NCBI RefSeq assembly: GCF_000812685.1
Contig: NZ_JWIF01000056.1
Span: forward strand, 186,001 to 250,000
Length of the DNA stretch: 64,000 bases
Origin: Halocynthiibacter namhaensis
GTDB lineage: Bacteria > Pseudomonadota > Alphaproteobacteria > Rhodobacterales > Rhodobacteraceae
Reading direction: 5' to 3'
A program made the position numbers and the translations under genes. Below, one piece after another: positions 17,955-26,759 of this stretch. Each line of letters begins with the position of its first letter. Within the stretch, counting starts at the first letter, position 1. The notes below the pieces were generated by a model. The model was not told the origin of the DNA and ran no database searches. It saw only the letters and a list, made by a program, of their open reading frames with translations.

Positions 17955-19241
17955 ATGTCCTCTCTTATGAAATCCTGGGTCGAAAGCGCCAATTCGGCTG
18001 ATTGCCCTTTTCCCCTGAACAACTTGCCTTATGGCGTTTTTACCACTGGCGACGAAGACCCGCGTTGCGGCGTTGCCATTGGCGACATGATTCTTGATGT
18101 GGCTTATCTCGAAGAAGAGGGCGTGATTGCCCTTGATGAAGACGGCGACGCGATGCTGGATCTGCCCTTCTGGAACGAAGTGATGGAAGCCGGTCGCGAG
18201 ACTTGGGACGCCCTGCGCGCCCGTCTGATTGAACTGCTGTCTGCTGATGGTGATGCCGTGCTGCGTGATGACGCCGACATGCGCGCCCGTGCCTTTGTGC
18301 CGATCGCTGACGCCGAGATGCACTTACCGTTTGTCGTGTCTGAATACACGGATTTCTACGCGGGCAAACAACACGCGCAAAACATGGGTGCGATCCTGCG
18401 GGGTTCGCCTGATTTGCCCGCGAACTGGCTGCATATCCCAATCGGATATAATGGCCGCGCGTCTTCTGTTGTGGTGTCCGGCACCGATATTCACCGCCCC
18501 CTTGGTCAAAGCAAAGCGCCTGATGCAGAAATGCCGTCATTTGGCCCTTGTAAACGCCTTGATATCGAACTTGAGATGGGCGCGATTGTGGGCACCTCTT
18601 CCGAGATGGGCCAACCGATCACGGTTGATCAGGCCGATGACATGATCTTTGGTTATGTGTTGCTGAACGACTGGTCTGCGCGTGACATTCAGGGCTGGGA
18701 ATACCAACCGCTTGGCCCATTTCAAGGCAAGGCTTTTGGCACGTCCATCAGCCCCTGGATTGTGACTTCTGCTGCGTTAGAGCCTTTTCGCACCGAAACA
18801 CCCGCCCGCGATAAGGAACTTTTGCCTTATCTGAAAGAAAGCAAACCGGGCCTGTATGATATCTCGCTTGAGGTCACAATGCAGCCCGAAGGTGCCGCCA
18901 AAGCAACCACAGTTGCGCAGACAAATTACAGCCGCATGTATTATTCCGCCGCGCAACAACTGTGTCATCACGCGGTTGGTGGCGTGCCCATGAACGGTGG
19001 CGATTTGCTGGGTTCTGGTACGATTTCTGGCCCATCTAAATCTGAGTATGGTTCCCTGATGGAACTGTCCTGGGCCGGCAAAGAACCCTTTACCTTGGAC
19101 ACAGGTGAGACCCGTGGCTTTATTGAGGATGGTGATACGCTGACCTTAAAAGGTGCCGCCAAGGGTGACGGTTACCAGATCGGTTTTGGCGACTGCACAG
19201 GTAAAATTCTGCCCGCAATCACCGGTTTTGGCGAGGAATAG
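17955..19241 (+). CDS. fahA: Fumarylacetoacetase
   Basis: The enzyme hydrolyses fumarylacetoacetate to fumarate and acetoacetate, the last step of homogentisate breakdown. The 428-residue product shows the metal and catalytic residues of the FAH fold: Asp in SEYTDFYAG followed by the catalytic His in KQHAQNMG, the Glu pair in ELEMGAIVG, Asp and Lys in DWSARDIQGWEY and PFQGKAFGTSISPW. AAGGAAACGCGA precedes the ATG. Length is normal. It ends the core hmgA-maiA-fahA operon and is convergent with the DUF2585 gene. Confidence 0.97.
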   Translation: MSSLMKSWVESANSADCPFPLNNLPYGVFTTGDEDPRCGVAIGDMILDVAYLEEEGVIALDEDGDAMLDLPFWNEVMEAGRETWDALRARLIELLSADGDAVLRDDADMRARAFVPIADAEMHLPFVVSEYTDFYAGKQHAQNMGAILRGSPDLPANWLHIPIGYNGRASSVVVSGTDIHRPLGQSKAPDAEMPSFGPCKRLDIELEMGAIVGTSSEMGQPITVDQADDMIFGYVLLNDWSARDIQGWEYQPLGPFQGKAFGTSISPWIVTSAALEPFRTETPARDKELLPYLKESKPGLYDISLEVTMQPEGAAKATTVAQTNYSRMYYSAAQQLCHHAVGGVPMNGGDLLGSGTISGPSKSEYGSLMELSWAGKEPFTLDTGETRGFIEDGDTLTLKGAAKGDGYQIGFGDCTGKILPAITGFGEE

Positions 19242-19307
19242 AGACACATGCGGCTTTGCCAGGATCATATCTGGGAACACACCCAACAGGGCAAAGCCGC
19301 GTTATCT

Positions 19308-19883
19308 TTACTGGATTGGCGGAATGGCGGCCTGCCATTCTTTCACGACATCAAGTGGATTGACCAACATCAACACGTTCAAGGCAAGGCCATCGCGGAT
19401 CATGAACATGGTGAAAACCTCAAACCCAATCACAATCAGCAGGCTGGCCCAGATCGGCAGGCGCTTTGCCAGCCAGAAGCCCAGCAACATCGCGCCAATA
19501 TCCGCCATGGAATTCACGACACTGTCCCCGAAATAATCGAGCGAAATCGTGACCGTGCGATAATGTTCAATCACGGCGGTGGTGTTTTCAGAGATCTCCC
19601 AGGCGGCTTCGATCAAAGTGGCGATCAGCAGACGCCAGCCAAGGGGCATACGACGGGCAACCAGCCAGAGAAAACCAAAGAATATAAATCCGTGGATGAG
19701 ATGGCTGGGTGTGTACCAGTCGGTCAGGTGCTGGGATCCTTCAGAACTGAAGGTTTTACCCCACCAAAGTTTAACGGAGCCACATTTACAAATCGGCTCT
19801 CGCCCCATCCACAAAAGGATGATGGCGGTGGCCAGAACAACAAGGGCGGTGAGAAGCAGGGGAATATGTTTTTTCTGTATCAT
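19308..19883 (-). CDS. DUF2585 (UPF0314) family membrane protein
   Basis: An inner-membrane protein of about 191 residues with four to five hydrophobic segments and the family block HLTDWYTPSHLIHGFIFFGFLW followed by EAAWEISENT and DSVVNSMADIGAMLLGF. The conserved His, Asp and Glu residues in these blocks suggest a metal- or lipid-handling role, but the function is unknown. The start is placed at ATG 19883; an open frame reaches 19937, where GTG codons are also possible, and no clear ribosome site decides. It interrupts the homogentisate gene group on the opposite strand. Confidence 0.75.
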   Translation of the reverse strand: MIQKKHIPLLLTALVVLATAIILLWMGREPICKCGSVKLWWGKTFSSEGSQHLTDWYTPSHLIHGFIFFGFLWLVARRMPLGWRLLIATLIEAAWEISENTTAVIEHYRTVTISLDYFGDSVVNSMADIGAMLLGFWLAKRLPIWASLLIVIGFEVFTMFMIRDGLALNVLMLVNPLDVVKEWQAAIPPIQ

Positions 19884-19935
19884 GGCGCCAATCAACCACA
19901 CGACCACCAGGTTGTAAAATAAGGAAATCCATACC

Positions 19936-20886
19936 ATGGCAAAAGCATTCGCGTCTCAGGGCGACATGGAAGACAAGAACATCAGCTTCACGGAAATCGG
20001 TGACGGCCTATACGCTTTTACCGCTGAAGGAGACCCTAATTCAGGCGTTATCATCGGTGATGAAAGCGTCATGATCATCGAAGCACAGGCAACCCCACGT
20101 CTGGCGAGCAAAGTGATCGAAGAGGTCCGAAAGGTCACGGACAAGCCGATCTCGCACATTGTTTTGACCCATTACCACGCCGTGCGCGTTCTGGGCGCGT
20201 CCGAATTTAATGCCCCGGAGATCATCATGTCCGGCGATGCCCGCGCGATGGTCGTTGAGCGTGGCCAAGAAGATTGGGACAGCGAATTTCAACGTTTCCC
20301 ACGCCTGTTTCAGGGCCATGAAAGCATTCCAGGCCTGACTTGGCCGACCACCACTTTTGACGGCATGATGACGGTTTACCTTGGCAAACGCCGCGTTGAT
20401 ATTATGCAACTGGGCCGCGCACATACCGCTGGCGACGCCGTTGTTTGGGTGCCTGACGCAGAGGTGATGTTTACGGGCGATATCGTTGAATATCATTCCG
20501 CTTGTTATTGCGGTGACGGTCACTTCGCCGATTGGGGCGACACGCTTGATAACATCGCGTCGTTTGATCCAGTTTGCATCGCGCCTGGTCGTGGTGATGC
20601 GCTTGTTGGTCGTGAAATGGTCGAAGCCGCGATTGAGAACACCCGTGACTTCGTTGAAAGCACTTATCGCCCGGCTGCAAAAGTTGCCGCACGCGGTGGT
20701 TCCTTGAAAGAAGCCTGGGACGCTGTACGCGCAGAATGTGACCCTAAATTTGCGGAATATGCGATTTATGAGCACTGTCTGCCCTTTAACGTTGCTCGTG
20801 CATTTGACGAAGCGCGCGGTATTGAGACCCCGCGTATTTGGACCGCGCAACGTGATCTAGACATGTGGGCTGACCTGCAAAGCTAA
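19936..20886 (+). CDS. Metallo-beta-lactamase-fold protein with altered metal site
   Basis: A 316-residue cytoplasmic protein of the metallo-beta-lactamase fold. The usual HxHxDH motif is present only in part: residues 78-84 read THYHAVR, so His79 and His81 are kept while the Asp-His pair is Val83-Arg84. His163 (GRAHTAGD) and Asp182 (FTGD) are kept, and the last ligand region reads APGRGD, with no His. A full two-metal hydrolase site is therefore unlikely. AAGGA lies 11 bases upstream of the ATG. The flavoprotein hydroxylase and DUF2783 genes follow on the same strand, so a role in aromatic catabolism is inferred; the reaction is unknown. Confidence 0.85.
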   Translation: MAKAFASQGDMEDKNISFTEIGDGLYAFTAEGDPNSGVIIGDESVMIIEAQATPRLASKVIEEVRKVTDKPISHIVLTHYHAVRVLGASEFNAPEIIMSGDARAMVVERGQEDWDSEFQRFPRLFQGHESIPGLTWPTTTFDGMMTVYLGKRRVDIMQLGRAHTAGDAVVWVPDAEVMFTGDIVEYHSACYCGDGHFADWGDTLDNIASFDPVCIAPGRGDALVGREMVEAAIENTRDFVESTYRPAAKVAARGGSLKEAWDAVRAECDPKFAEYAIYEHCLPFNVARAFDEARGIETPRIWTAQRDLDMWADLQS

Positions 20887-20894
20887 CTCACTCA

Positions 20895-20939
20895 GCCCTC
20901 CCTTGCGGGCGCTTTTTCCTAAAAGGGCGTGCGCAAGGG
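20895..20939 (+). terminator. Overlapping hairpins between the MBL-fold and hydroxylase genes
   Basis: A short GCCC/GGGC stem (20895-20910) followed by GCTTTTT looks like a small terminator. It overlaps a larger stem, CCCTTGCG (20900-20907) with CGCAAGGG (20932-20939). The two folds exclude each other, so partial termination is possible between the two genes. Confidence 0.4.
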
Positions 20940-20964
20940 ATCGACTAAAATGCCGGAGAGAGAC

Positions 20965-22551
20965 ATGACGAAGATATTCGAAAAACCACTTTATCCCTAT
21001 GAACGCAGCCCGGATCAGGATGCGATCACGCCTGTGCGCCACAAGGTTGTTGTGATTGGGGCGGGGCCTGTCGGGCTTGCCGCCGCGATTGATCTTGCGC
21101 AACATGGCATTCCGGTCGTCGTGGTGGATGAAAATGACAAAGTCTCTCACGGGTCCCGCGCGATTTGTTTTTCCAAACGGATGCTAGAGATATCAGACCG
21201 CCTGGGCATCGGAGATCGTTTAGTTGAAAAGGGCGTGACCTGGAACAAGGGGCGGGTGTTTAACGGTGAAGACGAAGCCTATGCTTTTGATCTGTTGCCA
21301 GAAAGCGGCCACAAACGCCCGGCCTTTATCAATCTTCAGCAGTACTATCTGGAAGAATATCTGGTAGATCGCGTGCGTGAACTACAGGCCGAGGGCGCAG
21401 ATATTGAACTGCGCGGCGGCAGTAAAGTTTCCGCAGTCGGCACGCATGAAACGCATGTTTCCCTTGAAATAGACACTGTTGAGGGGCCGTACAACATAGA
21501 AGCAGAATGGCTTATCCCCTGTGATGGCGCGGGCTCGCCCACACGTCGCATGATGGGCTGTGACTTTGGCGGGCGTGTGTTTGAAGATAACTTTTTGATT
21601 GCAGATGTGATCATGGACGCAGAGTTCCCAACAGAACGCTGGTTCTGGTTCGATCCCCCCTTTAACAAGGGGCAATCTGCGCTTTTGCATAAGCAGCCCG
21701 ATGATGTTTGGCGCATTGATCTACAACTTGGTTGGGACATTGATCGCGAAGAAGAAATGCGACCTGCCAATGTGATCCCCCGGCTTGAGGCGATGTTGGG
21801 CAAAGACACAAAATTCCAGCTGGAATGGGTGTCTGTTTACACATTCCAATGTCGGCGTATGGACAAGTTTCGCCATGGTCGTGTGCTATTTGCGGGCGAT
21901 GCGGCCCATCAGGTCAGCCCTTTTGGGGCGCGTGGTGCGAACTCTGGACTGCAAGATACCGACAACCTGTGTTGGAAATTGGCAAGCGTGATTAAGGGCG
22001 ACGCGCCAGAAACCTTACTGGATACCTACAATGATGAACGTGTCGAAGCTGCGGATGAAAACATTCTGAACTCCACGCGTTCCACAGACTTTATTACACC
22101 GAAATCAGGCATAAGTCGTGTGTTCCGGGATGCGGTTTTGGATCTTGCGCAGACGCATGAATTTACCCGCCCATTGGTGAACTCGGGCCGCCTTTCGGTG
22201 CCTGCTGTTCATGATAGTTCCTGTCTGAATACCCCTGAAATAGGCTCTTTTCCAGCGCGAACGCGCCCGGGTGCTTCCGCTTCGGATGCCCCATTGCCCA
22301 ACGGTTGGTTGTTGGATCAGATCGGCGGGGAATTTGCTGTTCTTACCATCGGGTTTGCGGCGCCAGACGTTCCCGAAGGTGTGAAATTGATCCACGTTGC
22401 AGAACCCTCGGATGAATTGAAGACACGCTATGCAGGGGATGGGGGAGGCGGCACAATCTTGTTCCGCCCGGATCAACATATTGCGGCGCGGTGGGCTGCG
22501 CCTTCCGCGATTGACATTGCGAATGCCATTCAGCGTGCAAAAGGGGCCTGA
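20965..22551 (+). CDS. FAD-dependent aromatic hydroxylase (MhpA/MhaA-like)
   Basis: A group A flavoprotein monooxygenase of 528 residues that should hydroxylate an aromatic ring with NAD(P)H and O2. The dinucleotide-binding motif VVVIGAGPVGLAAAIDLAQ lies near residue 30, and the second FAD motif VLFAGDAAHQVSPFGARGAN near 320; a C-terminal thioredoxin-like domain (about 400-528) ends the protein. The start is the ATG at 20965, five bases after GGAGAG; an ATG at 20950 is possible. The 63-residue DUF2783 gene follows after three bases. With hmgA-maiA-fahA close by, this pair resembles 3-hydroxyphenylacetate 6-hydroxylase (MhaAB), which makes homogentisate (inference). Confidence 0.85.
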   Translation: MTKIFEKPLYPYERSPDQDAITPVRHKVVVIGAGPVGLAAAIDLAQHGIPVVVVDENDKVSHGSRAICFSKRMLEISDRLGIGDRLVEKGVTWNKGRVFNGEDEAYAFDLLPESGHKRPAFINLQQYYLEEYLVDRVRELQAEGADIELRGGSKVSAVGTHETHVSLEIDTVEGPYNIEAEWLIPCDGAGSPTRRMMGCDFGGRVFEDNFLIADVIMDAEFPTERWFWFDPPFNKGQSALLHKQPDDVWRIDLQLGWDIDREEEMRPANVIPRLEAMLGKDTKFQLEWVSVYTFQCRRMDKFRHGRVLFAGDAAHQVSPFGARGANSGLQDTDNLCWKLASVIKGDAPETLLDTYNDERVEAADENILNSTRSTDFITPKSGISRVFRDAVLDLAQTHEFTRPLVNSGRLSVPAVHDSSCLNTPEIGSFPARTRPGASASDAPLPNGWLLDQIGGEFAVLTIGFAAPDVPEGVKLIHVAEPSDELKTRYAGDGGGGTILFRPDQHIAARWAAPSAIDIANAIQRAKGA

Positions 22552-22554
22552 TAC

Positions 22555-22746
22555 ATGCTAAATTCCAAACCAAATATCGCGGATCATGATGGCTTTTATG
22601 CTGAGTTGCTTAACGCGCATGAGGGGTTAGATGAACAGGCTTCCGCCGCCCTTAATGCGCGGTTAATATTGGTTCTCGCCAATCACATTGGTGATCGTGA
22701 TGTTCTGTCGCAAGCGATCAAAGCCGCAAAAACGACGTCAAAATAG
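22555..22746 (+). CDS. DUF2783 small protein, possible MhaB-like coupling subunit
   Basis: A 63-residue soluble, helix-rich protein (DFYAELLNAHEGL-type start with DHDGFYAELLNAHEGLDEQA and ALNARLILVLANHIGD). DUF2783 genes commonly stand right after FAD monooxygenases, and here the spacing is three bases. Some two-component aromatic hydroxylases use a small non-redox coupling protein; I infer that role. No catalytic residues can be named. Confidence 0.8.
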   Translation: MLNSKPNIADHDGFYAELLNAHEGLDEQASAALNARLILVLANHIGDRDVLSQAIKAAKTTSK

Positions 22747-22791
22747 GTTTGCACGCTTTACCAATATGGGCAGAGATGCAACTCTCTGTCC

Positions 22792-24351
22792 ATGACATTT
22801 GATGCATTTTTCCCGCTTTCCACCGCCGAAACACGGTTTCTAGAAGGGCTTTCAATTCTTGGCCGTACAGTGTTCGCAGGTGGGGATCTGCCTGAAACCG
22901 CGAGTGATAACAACATGTTGCGCGCAGAGCTATTGCGGGCAGCTTTGTTGCATCCGAATTTGCCAATTGATGCCAAGGGCGTACGCTTACGCGGCGCTTG
23001 GGTTCAAGGGGCCCTTGACCTGCAAGGTATTCACTGCGCGCGCGACCTAACTTTCTCTAATTGTTGCTTCGCTGAACCCGCCAATTTTGTGAATGCCCAA
23101 CTGCGTGGGCTGCATTTTTCGGGCTGCCATTTGGCTGGATTTTCTGCCGATCATGGGCAGTTTTCGGGGTCTCTGTATATTCGTGGTGATAGCCATGTGC
23201 AGGGCGAAATTAGCCTCGCTGGTGCGCGCATTACAGGTGACTTGCAGCTTTGTGGTTTGCGCGTTGAAAGCGGGGGGCAGGACGCAGTATTTGCACCTGG
23301 CTTGCGCGTGGATGGGTCCCTGTTTTTGGGAAACTACCCTTATTCAGACACTGATTCGTCATTGGTTACCGAAGGCGCGTTGTTCTTTTCATCCGCCCGA
23401 ATCGGACATGATGTTTTCATAACGCGAACTGCCATTTCCGTTCAGGAGAACGGTGGCAGCACGACTTTTGGAGCAACTGAAGAACATGGCGCTGGCATTG
23501 CCTTGTCGTTGGCACGGGCGCATGTGAATGGAATTCTGTACCTGTCGGATAATCAGATTAGCCGTGGGATTGTGAATTTCGCAGGTGCGTATGTCACGCG
23601 ATTGCGGGATGAACCCATCGCACCCGGGGCATCGTACCCTTTACGTCTGGATGGTTTTAACTATTCAGACTTTTCGCGCCATACGGATACAACGGTTGCT
23701 GCGCGCTTGGAATGGTTAGAACGACGTCCAGATGATATGCCATTTTCTGCCCAGCCGTATGAACATCTGGCAGGGGTTCTATCTACGCTTGGGCACCGAA
23801 CTGATGCGAAAACGGTTTTGATGCATAAGGAACGTCTGTTACGGGTCGAAAATAGACGCCTTATGGCCCTTGAACATAAATGGGCAAAATACCTGTTTTC
23901 GGCTGTAATAGAGCCTGTTTTGAAATATGTTGTCGGTTATGGGTATCGACCTGCGCGTGCGCTTTTTGTGTCATCTCTGCTGGTTCTGCTATTGGGATGG
24001 TTTTTCGGCAAAGCATGGGATGCGGGTGACATGGCACCGGATGCGGCCCCGATCTTGATCTCGGCAAATTGGATTTCGGCCACGGAAACCCACCCGGATA
24101 ACCCCGCACAGTTCTGGTCGTCGCCAGGGCAAGCGGGTCAGGATTATGAGACGTTTCATTCCTATGCCTATGCCGCTGACCTTCTGGTTCCGATTGTCAC
24201 TTTGGGCCAAGAAAGCGCATGGGCGCCGTCAACCTCGCGCAGCCCTTGGGGATGGCATGGGTGGTGGATCAGGTGGTTCGCTAAGGTCGCAGGCTGGGTT
24301 ATCACGGCTTTGGCCGCGGGTGCGCTGACGGGGATGATCCGCAATGATTAG
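22792..24351 (+). CDS. Predicted solenoid protein with C-terminal membrane helices, function unknown
   Basis: I do not recognise this 519-residue protein beyond its architecture. Residues 55-330 consist of short repeats alternating hydrophobic and small residues, such as GVRLRGAWVQGALDLQGIHC, LTFSNCCF, LRGLHFSGCHLAGF and SLYIRGDSHVQGEI, suggesting a right-handed beta-helix like a pentapeptide-type solenoid. The last 150 residues hold two or three membrane segments (around 395-415 and 490-515), with a Trp-rich loop between. There is no signal peptide, so the solenoid is likely cytoplasmic and anchored at the C-terminus. The start ATG at 22792 is 45 bases after DUF2783 and may be read from the same transcript. 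It is convergent with the phosphatase gene. Confidence 0.75.
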   Translation: MTFDAFFPLSTAETRFLEGLSILGRTVFAGGDLPETASDNNMLRAELLRAALLHPNLPIDAKGVRLRGAWVQGALDLQGIHCARDLTFSNCCFAEPANFVNAQLRGLHFSGCHLAGFSADHGQFSGSLYIRGDSHVQGEISLAGARITGDLQLCGLRVESGGQDAVFAPGLRVDGSLFLGNYPYSDTDSSLVTEGALFFSSARIGHDVFITRTAISVQENGGSTTFGATEEHGAGIALSLARAHVNGILYLSDNQISRGIVNFAGAYVTRLRDEPIAPGASYPLRLDGFNYSDFSRHTDTTVAARLEWLERRPDDMPFSAQPYEHLAGVLSTLGHRTDAKTVLMHKERLLRVENRRLMALEHKWAKYLFSAVIEPVLKYVVGYGYRPARALFVSSLLVLLLGWFFGKAWDAGDMAPDAAPILISANWISATETHPDNPAQFWSSPGQAGQDYETFHSYAYAADLLVPIVTLGQESAWAPSTSRSPWGWHGWWIRWFAKVAGWVITALAAGALTGMIRND

Positions 24352-24354
24352 GGT

Positions 24355-25080
24355 CTAACCAAGGGGAATTCGTCCAGTTGGCGTCAAAAGCCATGCGTCG
24401 TGATCTTCAATTACGATGGTGGAAACGTCTTTTCCCCAACCAGCACCAGTATCAATGTTGATCCGGTTCCCATAATGTGTGACCGCATCAATGGGCGTGT
24501 GCCCGTGAATGATCAATGCGCCGTGATCCACGTGGGAATTGTGAAATTCACCACGGATCCAGATCAGGTCATCTTCGTTTTGTTGATCAAGTTCAATGCC
24601 TGGCTTGATGCCAGCATGCGCAAAGAACAGATTGCCGCGATGGTAATAATTGGGCATCGCGCTGAGGAAATCGACGTGATCAACAGGGATCAACATGCGT
24701 GCTTGTGCAAGCATTTCCACTGCGGGCGTATTGATGTCGACACCGTAGGAGGTCAGCGTTTCGCGCCCTCCGATACGGTCATGCAGCCAGTGATAGTCCG
24801 GCTTCATGTTGGGATCGTGACGTTCGGGGTTCTCCAGCCACCACAGCATTTGACGGTCGTGATTGCCAAGCAGTGTGATCCAGGGTTCACCCCGGATCAC
24901 ACCTTCTATCATGAATTCGATCACGCCCTTTGAATCGTGGCCACGATCAATCAGATCACCGATCTGCACCACGGGCGCTTTGGGGTCATCCACACGGACG
25001 CGATCTTCTGCAATCAGCGTCATGGCCTTTTGCAGTTTATCGAGGTGCCCGTGCACGTCTCCTATGGCGTAGTGACGCAT
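24355..25080 (-). CDS. Metallophosphoesterase (serine/threonine phosphatase-like)
   Basis: A 241-residue cytoplasmic calcineurin-fold phosphatase. The metal-binding motifs are clear: GDVHGH (7-12), GDLIDRGHDS (about 43-52) and GNHD (about 75-78), followed by conserved His residues (FFAHAG, IHGHTPI). This set occurs in PrpA/PphA phosphatases and in symmetrical diadenosine tetraphosphatases; the sequence does not settle which. Ten bases separate it from serA upstream on the same strand, so it is probably cotranscribed with the serine genes. Confidence 0.85.
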   Translation of the reverse strand: MRHYAIGDVHGHLDKLQKAMTLIAEDRVRVDDPKAPVVQIGDLIDRGHDSKGVIEFMIEGVIRGEPWITLLGNHDRQMLWWLENPERHDPNMKPDYHWLHDRIGGRETLTSYGVDINTPAVEMLAQARMLIPVDHVDFLSAMPNYYHRGNLFFAHAGIKPGIELDQQNEDDLIWIRGEFHNSHVDHGALIIHGHTPIDAVTHYGNRINIDTGAGWGKDVSTIVIEDHDAWLLTPTGRIPLG

Positions 25081-25089
25081 TTTTATCCC

Positions 25090-26685
25090 TTAAACGACGT
25101 CAAATTCCAGCGGCTTGATGCTTTGGAACATGCCCGTCTTATTCAGATTTGCAATCACAGATTCATCAATTTCATGGTCGATGTACAGTAATGCAATCGC
25201 CTCTCCGCCTACCGCTGATCGTCCAAGGGTAAAGTTCGCGATATTCACACCATTTTCGCCCATGGTTTGCCCCAGTGTGCCGATGATGCCGGGAACGTCC
25301 TCATTCGTGGTGTACAGCATGTGACGCCCGATTTCTGCATCAACCTGAATGCCCTTAATCTGGATAAACCGTGGTTTTCCATCACTAAATACAGTGCCCG
25401 CCACAGAGCGTTCGCGTTTTTCAGTCACGACCGTCACTTTGATATAGCCGTCAAACGCGCCGGATTTCGCTTGATTGGTGGTGGAAATCTGAATGCCACG
25501 TTCGCGCGCAACAACTGGGGCAGAAACCATATTCACGTCAGGATTCGCGCGCTTCATGATGCCCGCGATGACGCCACAGTTCAGCGCCTCGAGGTTCATT
25601 TCTGCAACGTTACCATCATATAGAATGTTAATGGCTTTGACGGGTTCATCGGTCATTTGACCTACAAATGCGCCGAGGTGGCCAGACAAAGCCAACCATG
25701 GCCCCATGACCTTGGATTCTTCCGCCGTCACAGAGGGCATGTTCAAGGCGTTGGTCACCGCACCGGTCAACAAATAGTCAGACATCTGTTCGGCAACCTG
25801 CAAGGCAACGTTTTCCTGAGCTTCCGATGTGGCCGCACCAAGGTGGGGGGTGCAGACGACATTCGGTAGATTGAACAACACGTTCTCTTTCGCGGGCTCG
25901 ACAGCGAAAACGTCTAACGCCGCGCCAGCGACGCGACCAGATTGTAGCATTTCAGCCAAGGCCGCCTCATCAATCAGTCCACCACGGGCACAGTTGATGA
26001 TACGTACGCCTTTTTTGGTTTTCTCAAGGTTTTCACGGGATAGAACATTGCGGGTTTGATCCGTCAGCGGCACGTGAAGTGTGATGAAATCAGCGCGCTT
26101 CAGTAGGTCATCCAGCTCGACCTTTTCAACACCCATGTGTTTGGCTTTTTCTTCGCCAAGGAAGGGATCATAGGCGATGACCTTCATTTTCAACCCGCGC
26201 GCACGGTCGCAAACGATGCCGCCAATATTGCCAGCACCGATGACGCCAAGGGTCTTGCCGGTCAGCTCGACCCCCATGAATTTGGATTTCTCCCATTTGC
26301 CCGCGTGTGTTGAGGCAGAGGCCTCTGGGATCTGACGCGCAACTGCAAACATCATTGCAATCGCATGTTCCGCCGTGGTGATCATGTTGCCAAAAGGCGT
26401 GTTCATGACGATCACACCTTTCTTAGATGCGGCGTCTTTGTCGATGTTATCCGTGCCGATGCCTGCACGTGCGATGACTTTCAGATTGTCAGCGGCGGCA
26501 AGAATCGTGGGGGTAACTTTAGTTGCAGAACGGATCGCAAGACCGTCATATTTGCCGATGAGTTCCGCTAGTTTTGCCTTGTCTTTGCCAAGATCAGGCA
26601 TGAAATCAACGTCGATGCCGCGATCACGGAAGATCTGTACGGCGGTTTCGGAAAGTTTATCAGAGACGAGTACTTTAGGGGCCAT
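25090..26685 (-). CDS. serA: D-3-phosphoglycerate dehydrogenase
   Basis: SerA oxidises 3-phosphoglycerate to 3-phosphohydroxypyruvate with NAD+, the first step of serine synthesis. The 531-residue product is the long form: catalytic/NAD domain with GVIGAGNIGG, the Arg-containing RGGLIDE and the His of PHLGAAT, an intervening domain, and a C-terminal ACT-type domain (about 455-531, GIIGTLGQTMGENGVNIANF) that may bind serine as feedback inhibitor. AAGGA precedes the ATG. serC lies 74 bases upstream on the same strand, so serC-serA-phosphatase form one operon. Confidence 0.97.
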   Translation of the reverse strand: MAPKVLVSDKLSETAVQIFRDRGIDVDFMPDLGKDKAKLAELIGKYDGLAIRSATKVTPTILAAADNLKVIARAGIGTDNIDKDAASKKGVIVMNTPFGNMITTAEHAIAMMFAVARQIPEASASTHAGKWEKSKFMGVELTGKTLGVIGAGNIGGIVCDRARGLKMKVIAYDPFLGEEKAKHMGVEKVELDDLLKRADFITLHVPLTDQTRNVLSRENLEKTKKGVRIINCARGGLIDEAALAEMLQSGRVAGAALDVFAVEPAKENVLFNLPNVVCTPHLGAATSEAQENVALQVAEQMSDYLLTGAVTNALNMPSVTAEESKVMGPWLALSGHLGAFVGQMTDEPVKAINILYDGNVAEMNLEALNCGVIAGIMKRANPDVNMVSAPVVARERGIQISTTNQAKSGAFDGYIKVTVVTEKRERSVAGTVFSDGKPRFIQIKGIQVDAEIGRHMLYTTNEDVPGIIGTLGQTMGENGVNIANFTLGRSAVGGEAIALLYIDHEIDESVIANLNKTGMFQSIKPLEFDVV

Positions 26686-26759
26686 GGTCGTGGTCCTTTA
26701 TGAATATGTGGGGGGAGGCGCCCTGCTTTTTGATCGACAAGGCGCGCTCAGGGGGTGTG

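Noticed and set aside
20041-20850. 269-residue minus-strand frame
   Set aside because: Antisense shadow of the MBL-fold gene, with no family signal.
19936-20886. Beta-lactamase (antibiotic resistance) reading of the MBL-fold gene
   Set aside because: No signal peptide, altered metal site and aromatic-catabolism context.
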